Assembly (NCBI GenBank): GCA_022559845.1
Contig: CM040117.1
Span: 144,092,732-144,156,731 of the forward strand
DNA: 64,000 nt
Source of the DNA: Amorphophallus konjac
Lineage: Eukaryota > Streptophyta > Magnoliopsida > Alismatales > Araceae
Reading direction: 5' to 3'
Position numbers and translations under genes: made by a program
The notes under the pieces: generated by a model
Seen by the model: only the letters and a program-made list of their open reading frames with translations
What the model was told of the DNA's origin: nothing
Database searches by the model: none
Shown: positions 22,494 through 31,314 of the stretch, piece after piece
Layout of the letters: each line of letters starts with the position of its first letter
Position numbering within the stretch: position 1 is the stretch's first letter

Positions 22494-23441
22494 AAAGCCA
22501 AGCAGCTAGAGATGGATGGGAAGACTACGGATAGAGAGAAGGTGGAGGCTCACGAAACTCATTAGGTTTGAAAAAGTGGAGACGACGGTAGGGTTTACGC
22601 TGCGGGGTTCATATAGGAAAGCCAATCACTTTTTGACTCGAAAAGTGTACACCGGTTCACCATGCTAAACCGGGATTAGATGTAAGTGGAGTGAAAGACT
22701 GACTGCGTTGATGCTGCAAAGCGCTGCGTCGACGCCATCAAAGGAGAATAGTATTTGGCATTCTCAAGACAAATAGATAAGATGACATTCAGGGATTTTT
22801 AATCGATAAAATTCAAGTTCCCCTATTAGATAAAAGATGAGACATTATGAGAGCCCTAAAACCATATAATGATGTGGTGAAAAATAATCTTAAGACTTTG
22901 ACATAATTCCTTGAAGAAGAAGAGCATGATTATGGAATAAGGATTGACCAATTTTCACACTTGGAACTTTCTTAATTCATATCCCTATAATGTTCAATTT
23001 CAAGATACCCTAGTGATTGTGAATTTAACACGAATTGATGATAAACTCAGAAGAAAAGGATTTTATTTTAAGCTTCAGGTCAACCCCATATGAATATTGA
23101 TAATTGTTATCTTTCAACAGTTGTAGTCAAGTATAGCTAGCCTTTTGACACAGGTGCACATGTTTACTAGACACCAGAGCCCCCGACTACTTAGCATAGC
23201 TTAATATTCTGCAAATCAGAAGTAGAGTTAGCAACTCACATCATGACATACCTTGTAGCACTTCATTGGTGCACGAAGGTAGTTTCTCAGTGGAAAGTTA
23301 CCATTGCTCTGCACTAGATTATTTTTCTTTTAAAATAGAGATAACAGCCCACATCATGACATGCTCATTTGCACTTCATTGGTGCATAGAGACAGTTTCT
23401 CAGTGAATGCTTGCCATTGCTCTACAGTTTATGGTATGAAT

Positions 23442-23481
<40 letters not shown>

Positions 23482-24742
23482 TGTTTCCTGAGCTTTTATT
23501 TATCCTGAACTGAGTTTGAGAGCAATACAGGTATTAAATTCATTAAGCACACATGTTTCTTTACTTTTGTTCATAATAGTTCAAGAAAAGAGAAGTTCTC
23601 AATTTTATTAACTGGTTCTAAGCCTATTCCATAAGCACACCACTTTATATTCATGAATTTTCATTATTCAAAGAACAGAAGATTTATAAAACACCAACCA
23701 TTAACACAGCCTAGAGACAGTCAATAATGATCATCACATCTTTTAAGGGAATTATCATTTTAGCTCCCCCTGAAACCATGATATCAGGTCACACTTCAGA
23801 ACTCAAGAAACTTCCTTCATACTCAAGATTGAATGGATCTTCACTACAAGATGAAATTCTGGAGGTGAAGGCAATAAGGTTTGTGAGAAGTGAAGAGAGA
23901 TGAGCTACAAGAGCATTTCAACAAGAGGGAGATATGAGTGAGGACCAATCTTCAGTGCCGCTGAACCTTCTTAAAACATTCAACCAAGTTCAGCAACTGT
24001 ATTTCAGACAAATCTGTCAGTGCGTTAACTCAATCCATCCTCAGCGTCAACCCACTCATGCAGCTAAACTTGCTTCACAAACGGTTTTTCAAGGAAAACA
24101 GCCTGAAGCGTCGACCCCATCTTCATACATCGTTGACCCATTTATTCAACCAGCAGCTTCATCTCAGTATATCGATCATCATTTAAGCAGAGATCTCCAA
24201 CCCAAGCTAACTCCCCCTTAGAATATGCATGAATGAAAGTATGAATGCCAATAAGATGAATATCATGCTGAAAACTTATTCAGATGTATGCATCCAAGCC
24301 ATTTCTGTTTAGATTTTTCAAAATTTATTGATATGCAGGACACAGCTCTTCATAAGGACTAGACCCATGGTTCTAGGTGGAGAACCTGGTCACAAGGACC
24401 ATTCGAATTCAGTTCAACATATGACAAGAGAAAAACATCATATATGCAGAAGTAAAACTCAATAGCTGAGTCTGGAATACAGACTGATTAGCTAGGCAAG
24501 AGAAGATCATACATCAGACACACACATCAACATGAAATTCTCATTTTTCATACTCACAATTTCAGATGATGGAATTTAAAGTAAAGTTCAGAACTGACCT
24601 GACAAGTAAAATCCTGTGGTTTTCTTTTGAGTGCCTTGGATCATTAACCCCTTTATTCATCAGCTTCCAAGGCACACCTGCAACATTGCAATTAATTTGA
24701 TCCTGTAGGGACCCAAGCAGTCTTGGGTCCTGCACTACCCCT
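22494..24742 (-). other. TE2 spacer between gag end and second ORF
   Basis: Non-coding on both strands apart from short frames. The right part (24742-23740) is the reverse complement of 62960-64000 in TE6. It contains the end of gag (24742-24690), a donor-like CAG/GTCAGT near 24600, GTCGACGC and GTTAACGC motifs at 23990-24140, and a (TA)15 run at 23447-23476. Just upstream of the second ORF, on the minus strand, are a TATA-like TCCTATATG near 22610 and pyrimidine-rich acceptor-like TCTATCCGTAG near 22520. Confidence 0.6.
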
Positions 24743-25455
24743 TGTTGAGTCTTGTTGAATCTTTACATGTTTTGATGATGACAACACTATAAGTCTTAGT
24801 GGTGTTCAAAAATATTTCTCTATGAAAAATTAACAAAAATGTTTTTCTGTGAAAGTGATCAAAGAATATTTTCCTGTGAAGAATAAACCTTCATTTCACT
24901 TCAGGTATTTTCAGGGACTGTCTTCGTGTTGGTTGGAACTTCGTCATGTTTGTGTATAACACCTCGTGTTGTACTGTTTGCCTTCGTGTCGTTTTAGTTT
25001 TAGTACTGTTTGTGTTTTCAACACGCCGTGTCGTCCTTTCGTACCTCGTGTTGTGTTAAGTTGTGTGCTGATTGACTTCGTGCTGATTCTTCTGAAGCAG
25101 CTCGAATGGTTCTGATGAACTTCGAGTTGCTTCTGTATGAACCTCGTGTCGTTAGCACTTAGTTGCTCATCTCGAGTCAGTTCTCTATGTTTGCTCTTGT
25201 GTCTTCGTGTCAATTACTGTAGTTCCTCGAGTTGTTCTTCTGCTTCCACCGTTTCATCACGTGTTGTTGAAAACATGTCTATCTCATGTCTTCGTGTCAT
25301 GTTTCCTAGACCTCGTGTCTTTGTCGCGTTGTGACCTCACTTCGTGTCGGTTTCTGTTTTCGTCGTTTTCAACTCGTGTCGCCTCGTCTTCGAGTCGTTC
25401 ATTCAAGCTATTGTGTGCTCGAGTTGTTTTACTTGTGTTTTCAAGTGTTGTTTCA

Positions 25456-25620
25456 CTACGTGTCTTCGTGTTGTCCTTTTGTATTCGTGTCTTCGTGTTG
25501 TCTTTTGTATTCGTGTCTTCGTGTTGTCCTTTTGTATTCGTGTCTTCGTGTTGTTTTTTTGTATTCGTGTCTTCGTGTTGTCTTTGTATTCGTGTCTTCG
25601 TGTTTCTTTTGTATTTGTAT
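25456..25620 (+). repeat. 27-bp tandem repeat in TE1 5' LTR (six copies)
   Basis: Unit GTGTCTTCGTGTTGTCCTTT followed by TGTATTC, with variation in the T-rich part. The 3' LTR has two copies at 34641-34700. LTRs are identical at insertion, so the copy number changed afterwards. Confidence 0.85.
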
Positions 25621-25989
25621 CACCGTGTTGCTTCCTTCTATTTTCGTCCTGGTCTCTTCTGATCGCGTGTCTTTCTATTGCTTCACTCTGTGTTATCTTC
25701 TTCTCACCTCATGCTGTCTTCATCTGACTTCGTGTCGTCTTCGTTGTTGTGTTAGCTGTGTTCTTGTGTACTTCGTGTCGTTCTCGTGTTATCTCGTGCT
25801 AAACTCATCTAACGTACCTCGTGTCAGTCACAGTATAGTGCACCTCGTTTTGTTATCATATATCTCGTGCAGTTCTTTGTTCTTATGGCCAACCAACTTA
25901 TCTCAGCTACATATAGTGAACCCTGAGCATTAATGTAATTAATCTGCTTGCAGGGATCCGAGGAAGATTACTCCTCAGTGTCTGGGCAA

Positions 25990-26108
25990 CACGTGGTCCA
26001 ATGCTAGAGGAACCAATCCGATAAGGACACGTGGCAAGAAGGTTCTGGATCAAGCGTGGGAGGCACACACATTCTGAACCGGATCTACTGCTGCTGCTGA
26101 TATAAATA
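25990..26108 (+). promoter_or_regulatory. TE1 5' LTR promoter
   Basis: Two CACGTGG G-box/ABRE-like sites (25990 and 26028), CCAAT at 26013 and TATAAATA at 26101. All are repeated in the 3' LTR (TATAAATA at 35176). Transcription should start about 30 bp after TATA, placing the purine-rich block and the hairpins in the RNA. Confidence 0.75.
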
Positions 26109-26460
26109 GAAACCTTCGTCTTCAGATGGAGAATGATCAAAAGAGAGAAAGATATAGAAGAAAGAGCAGAAAAGCAGAGAGTCCTTCGATCCAGAAAAAT
26201 GAGAGAAAGAAGAGAAGAAAAAGAGAGAGCAGAAACTGAAGGAGAAAGAAGAAGAAAAAAAGAAGAGGAGAGAGAGCCTTACTGAGGATCTGATCAGTCT
26301 GTTCGTGGATCAAATCTAGAACGACTATGCTCATTGAGAGCTATATATCTTGCATTTTATTTCCAGCTTCTGTCGCTGTCATTTTCATGTTTTCTTATTT
26401 TTCCTTTTGCTACCTTGTTTAGTCTTGTTCTTCCGATTGCCCTGTTGGGGATCGGGTTTC

Positions 26461-26870
26461 TCCTGGTGGTACAGGAGAAGGGAGATCTGATCTCCAGGTT
26501 GCAAGTGGTAGGTTGTCACTTGAGGGTTCCCTCTAGTTTAGAGGAAGGGAGGCTTGTCCTCCGGTCCTTGGCTTGTGGCTTGCAAGTCAAGGGGTCCCTC
26601 CGGTTGGAGGAAGAGAGGTCTTAGACCTCTGGTTTGCTAGTGACGGGGAGTCACTGGTGGGTTCCCTCCTGGTCTGGAGGAAGAGAGACTAGGCCTCTGG
26701 TGGGTTGCCGGCAGTAGGTTGCTACTGGCTGGTTCACTGGTAGTGGGACTGCTACCAGTGGGGTTCCCTCTTGGTATAGAGGAAGAGAGACGTCAGTCTC
26801 TGGTTTCTAGTGACCGTGGGTTGCTAGTGGTTCCCTCCGAGTAGGAGGAAGAGGGGAGGTTGTTCCCCTG
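26461..26870 (+). repeat. Array of small hairpins in TE1 leader
   Basis: About fourteen short inverted repeats in 410 bp. Five repeat units carry a CCCTC..GAGG hairpin followed by an AGAGG..CCTCT-type hairpin. Examples are CCTCTA-GTT-TAGAGG, AGAGGTC-TTA-GACCTCT, AGAGAC-GTCA-GTCTCT and CACTGGTAG-7-CTACCAGTG. Stem sequences differ between units but pairing is kept. A matching array lies at 35522-35945. Confidence 0.8.
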
Positions 26871-27202
26871 GGTAAGCTGTGTATCAGCGTTTGTTGGCAA
26901 GCTGTGTTGCCCAGCTGTTAGTGAAGCCACACTCAGTTTGAGTGTGGGGTGGATGTAGGTCTGGAGGACCGAACCACCTAAAAATCCCCGTGCCGTGTGC
27001 TTGTTTTTCTCTTCTGGGTTTGGTTATTCGGTAGATGCTTGTTTAGGCCGACCCTTCCCTATCCTCCAAGCAGTTCGTTTTGCGGTTAGTGTTTGACCAT
27101 TGTGCTCTAATTCAGATAGTCCTGTTTGAGATCTAAACTTAATTTTTAATCCTTATTTTTTAACGGGTAAAGGTCCATTCACCCCCCTCTGGACCTATCA
27201 AT

Positions 27203-27214
27203 TGGTATCAGAGC
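27203..27214 (+). other. TE1 primer binding site (initiator Met tRNA)
   Basis: TGGTATCAGAGC two bases after the LTR end. It is complementary to the 3' end of plant initiator methionine tRNA, the standard minus-strand primer of Ty1/copia elements. Confidence 0.95.
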
Positions 27215-27323
27215 CAGGTTCCCTATATCTCCAGATTCAACGATCTGTAGGGGATCCTGCTGGTCTGATAGGTGCATTTCTGTTTTGGTCTTACTGCTTG
27301 GTTTTACTCCTGAACTGATTTCA

Positions 27324-29573
27324 ATGAAGCACCCACCGATCTTTAGTGGTTCTGGATTTAAGTTGTGGCTTAGAAGTCTGCGTACCTATGTTAAACAACG
27401 TGATCCGGATATGTGGAAGTTGATTTCACATGGTCCAAACAAACTGCCAAAGAAAATGTCCAAATGGACTGACAATGATAGATACATGTGTGATCAAAAC
27501 GAGAAGGCTATGGAAATTCTGAAGGCTGCCACTGACAAAGCTTTACATTCATGTTTTTATCATTGCAGGTCAGCCACTGAAATTTTGGACCAACTGAAAA
27601 TAGCCTTCGAGTCAAAGAAGGACGCCTGCATGATGGCCAATGGGACTGATCACAGCAACAATCAAAGTAATGAGGAGGACAATGATGATCAGGTAAACCC
27701 TTTTCAACATTATACTATGGATGATTGGGAAAATAGCTATGCTGACCTGTTGGGGCTATATGAAAATTTAAAAAGAGAACATAAGAAACTGAGAAAGGGT
27801 ACTAGGTTAACTAGTGCAAATTCCTCTTCATGTCAAAACTGTTTAAAATTGGAACAAACAAATGATGCTTCCATAGCTGAGATTCGTAAGCTTGAGAGTC
27901 AAATTAAATTGTTAAAGAAAAAGAATCAAGAATCTTGTAATTCAGAACTGAATGAACTTAAATCTGAAAATGACTCTCTCAGGAAAATCATTGAAGAAAA
28001 TGTTCAGAAAATTAAAAACCTTGAACAAGAAAATAAACTGCTAACTGAAAAATCTGAATCTAATCAACAATTTGAACCACTGTGTGAAGATCAGATTTTA
28101 ATAAATGAATTGGTCCAGAATGACAAGCTCAAGGGAGAAATTGAAAAATTGAAAATGTTGAACAGTAGTATGTCTGAGAGACTTCTAACCTTAGAAAAAG
28201 GAAAGACTGTTTGCATTGAAGACTCTGATAAACTAAGCAATCTGGAAAATGAAATTGAGGACTATAAAATCGCAAACAAGGTGCTAAGTGAATGTGTAAA
28301 CTGTAATGAACAAGAGATTGCCAGTTATGAAATACACATTATTTCTCTGGAAAATGAAATAGAGGACTTGAAGAAATCCTTGTCAAAATTTGTGGAAGGA
28401 CAAGAAAATCTGGACAGATTGTTAGGTGTTAAAGTCAATTTTCAAAAAGAAGGGTTGGGCTATAACTCAACAAAGAAAAAGAGTTTTGAAAATAAGATTC
28501 AAACTTCTGCTGTTTCAGATGTTGCATCTGCTAGCCTAGCCAGTCCTTCTGTATTTCAATTCACTGCTCAAAGAAGTCTGAAGACAACTGTAGAACAAAA
28601 AGGGAAGAACAAAGTGGATTCTACTACATACATGCATCCTGACTTTAAATCCCATGCTAACAAGAAGCCTATGTCATGTCTTAATTGTCATAAAGCTGGT
28701 CATCAAATGCATGAATGCAAACTGAAAGGAAAAGATGACATGAATACTAGTAAAATGCATGTTAGGAAAACTCATGACAGAAATCATGAGGTTCAGAAAA
28801 AGAAAATGTCATGTTACTACTGCCATAGACTTGGCCATTTGATGCATGAATGTAGATTGATGGAAAAGGATGATATGGATGCTAGGAAATATCGTGATAG
28901 AAATCCTGATGTTCATTCAAAGAAAAGGGAATGTGCGCATTGTGGTAGATTAGGCCACACCCTTGCTCAATGTTGGTTTGCTAATGGAAAGAAAAAACCA
29001 CTCCCACATCATGCTAAATTTTATGCTAACCAACATGCTCTTAATATCAACAAAACTGCTTCTCCGAACCAGCATGTCAGATGTTTTAATTGTAACAAGC
29101 TTGGGCATAAGGTCACTGAATGTTGGGCAAGATCTTATAGGAGAGAGTCTCCTTTCTGCTCCCATTGTGGGAAGCATGGCCATGCAGTCAAGGACTGTTG
29201 GCATGCTCAGGGTAGAAAACTCAATTCTAAAACTGTTAATCTCCCTGCGAATAAAAATGTATTTGGTAGAAATGTCTTCAGAGGCAAGCACAATGAGTGC
29301 TTCAAATGTGGGAAACCAGGTCATAGGATTGCAACCTGTTGGCTGGCAGGATATCAAAACCAAACTGGTTTTGGCAAACAGAATGTTTATTCTGTTAACA
29401 AGGAGTCTCATGTTTATGCACATAGGATTCATGCTAACAAGGATATGCATAAATCAGTACTGAAAGCTACTGCTCCTTGCTATCAAGTTAAAAATGTGCT
29501 GAGAAAACTTGCTAGAAGTAATACTGTCATGTCAGGACCCAAGACTTCTTGGGTACCTGTTTGTGCAAAATAA
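27324..29573 (+). CDS. gag: TE1 Gag: copia Gag with coiled coil and six zinc knuckles
   Basis: Structural protein of about 749 residues; I chose the ATG at 27324 because upstream codons lack ATG and homology to TE2 starts here (HPPIFSG against NPPIFRG). Residues 1-105 fit the copia Gag N-terminal domain (UBN2-like: WLRSLRTYVKQ, MWKLISHGP). About 150-390 is a Lys/Glu-rich coiled coil with NCNEQEIASYE, typical of SIRE Gags. Then come six CX2CX4HX4C knuckles with first Cys codons near 28677, 28812, 28932, 29082, 29157 and 29298 (for example CLNCHKAGHQMHEC and CFKCGKPGHRIATC). It ends in GPKTSWVPV, the segment that in SIRE elements precedes protease, and stops there. No internal stop. Confidence 0.9.
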   Translation: MKHPPIFSGSGFKLWLRSLRTYVKQRDPDMWKLISHGPNKLPKKMSKWTDNDRYMCDQNEKAMEILKAATDKALHSCFYHCRSATEILDQLKIAFESKKDACMMANGTDHSNNQSNEEDNDDQVNPFQHYTMDDWENSYADLLGLYENLKREHKKLRKGTRLTSANSSSCQNCLKLEQTNDASIAEIRKLESQIKLLKKKNQESCNSELNELKSENDSLRKIIEENVQKIKNLEQENKLLTEKSESNQQFEPLCEDQILINELVQNDKLKGEIEKLKMLNSSMSERLLTLEKGKTVCIEDSDKLSNLENEIEDYKIANKVLSECVNCNEQEIASYEIHIISLENEIEDLKKSLSKFVEGQENLDRLLGVKVNFQKEGLGYNSTKKKSFENKIQTSAVSDVASASLASPSVFQFTAQRSLKTTVEQKGKNKVDSTTYMHPDFKSHANKKPMSCLNCHKAGHQMHECKLKGKDDMNTSKMHVRKTHDRNHEVQKKKMSCYYCHRLGHLMHECRLMEKDDMDARKYRDRNPDVHSKKRECAHCGRLGHTLAQCWFANGKKKPLPHHAKFYANQHALNINKTASPNQHVRCFNCNKLGHKVTECWARSYRRESPFCSHCGKHGHAVKDCWHAQGRKLNSKTVNLPANKNVFGRNVFRGKHNECFKCGKPGHRIATCWLAGYQNQTGFGKQNVYSVNKESHVYAHRIHANKDMHKSVLKATAPCYQVKNVLRKLARSNTVMSGPKTSWVPVCAK

Positions 29574-31314
29574 CTTTGCTTTGCAGGTGTGCCTTGGATG
29601 GAATAAAGGGGTAATAAACCAGGGCACATAAAAGGACCCCATGTCTGAATGCTCCAGGTAAATTTACTGCTTCCCTCCTAATCTAAATTCAATCTCCAAT
29701 CCATCAGAATGATGTTTGTTGTTGTTCATATAAACTGCCTATTTTGGACTAGACTGAATTATCATGATTAGAACAACCTCTCTAGTCATTCTGCTGATCA
29801 GGGGAGCCTGTATGCGCATGATTCACAAACTCAAATGTTTAATTTTCATGGCAAACACTGCATTCAATAAATAATTAATACTTCCAAGAGTCGTGTGTGA
29901 GATGTCCTTGAGTGGGCTGAAAAGGAGTTTGACAGGCCATTTGGTTTCAGAGGAAATTTTGTCAGCCGATGCAGTTAATGTGGTGTTAAGATCTGTCATC
30001 TCATGAGGTTGCAGTTTATTGCCCAAGAGCTTCTCTGGATGTGAGACAGAACTTCTTCAAGAATATTATATTTTTAAGCGTCCTTGGTGCTTAATGTCTT
30101 GAGTGATCTCTCACTTGTTGGCTTGCTGATAGGAGTGCTGCTCATCTTATCTCTCTCCTATCACTTTTGGTTCAGAAATTCTCTCAAAGACATTTTTTTT
30201 CTTACAGTCTTCTTGCTCTTATCAGATGTGATCTGTATACCTTAAACCACCCAATATCTAGTGTAACAACTTACACCTGTTAATAAAGAACTTCAATGTA
30301 TGGGGGTTATATTTGGTCCTTGATCCTTCTAAGTTATCCTCTCAAGTGTTGGTCAACATATTATAAAACTTCCTGTTAAATGAGAAAAACTTGTTGAGGA
30401 TCTCGATTTAACTGAAACTTATGTGAAGAGAGCTGTGAGATAAAAAATTGTGTTAAGTAAGATATCTATCTTTTGTCTAAAATCATGAGAAGTGCCACCA
30501 GGGAATACGCCATTCTTTGTGGCAGAGCAATGGCTTTTGTGGAGAAATAGACACTCTAGATCAGAGAAGTCCAGAGTTTCTGTCATGATACAACTAGCTA
30601 TCTCTGTATAGAAATGTTAAAATAATAAAAAAAAGGGGGAAAGTCAACAAAGAAAAATTTCATTAGCTTTGATTGGCATAAAGGTAGTCCGTCCTGAGTA
30701 ACCAGGGTTTCTGGTGTCTGATAAACATGTCTCCTTGTGTAAAAAGGGACTATTCTACCTTGTGCTCAACAAATTGGTTGACCCTGTATGCCTTCTCTTG
30801 TCCATTAAATGAAGAAATGAAATCTGCTTGACATCGATGTGTTATTTCTTTGCTTGACAAACATAAGGAGTAATTTAATCGTGACTCTCTCTAGGTTAAG
30901 CAACTTTAACAGCTAATTTTGTGATCATGTTGATTTAGTATCTTGAGGTAACTGACCATGAAATTTGGAAGAATATAACTAGTCCATATATTGAAGGGCA
31001 AACTTTAACAGGCAATGGCTGTGTTACATCATGACTGAGGGTAGTTTGGGTATTTCCAGAAAAAGTTTGATAAGAGTGAAAAGCAACCTGACAAAACCCT
31101 TCTTGTTTCACACGCCTTCATCCACAAACCCTCGTTTCCCCTTGCCGCTTCCTATTCATCTTCGTGCCGCTCCACCTTGAGTGTTCCTTCAAACTCATCT
31201 CTATCTCTTCCCGCTCACTTCCTTTCCCCACAGAGATCTCTTCCTCTCTTGGGTCTAGCTTCACTTCCAGTAGCAACCGGCAAGAGAGAGTTGATACTCT
31301 AGGAGTCTTGGCAA
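29574..31314 (+). other. TE1 spacer between gag and second ORF
   Basis: No long ORF. Right after the gag stop, GTGCCTTGG (29589) can pair with CCAGGGCAC about 30 bases on, as in TE6. A splice-donor-like CCAG/GTAAAT follows at about 29657. Before the second ORF the sequence is pyrimidine-rich with acceptor-like CACTTCCAG at about 31270. Nothing else recognised. Confidence 0.6.

Larger units (their letters stand above)
24743..27200 (+). repeat. TE1 5' LTR (2458 bp)
   Basis: Begins TGTTGAGTCTTG and ends GGACCTATCA. The U3 part (24900-25900) is built from a TTCGTGT/CTCGTGT microrepeat. Promoter elements are at 25990-26108, a purine-rich leader at 26130-26280, a hairpin string at 26461-26870, the CCACACTC stem-loop near 26931-26951 and a C-rich end. 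It is longer than the 3' LTR mainly through extra copies of a 27-bp unit at 25456-25620. Confidence 0.95.

Noticed and set aside
23447..23476. (TA)15 run as a functional element
   Set aside because: A simple microsatellite in a non-coding spacer; nothing around it suggests a role.
25137..25933. Cys/Ser/Val-rich plus-strand ORFs, repeated at 34309-35008
   Set aside because: They lie in the U3 of both TE1 LTRs and follow the TTCGTGT microrepeat; the frames shift freely between the two LTRs.
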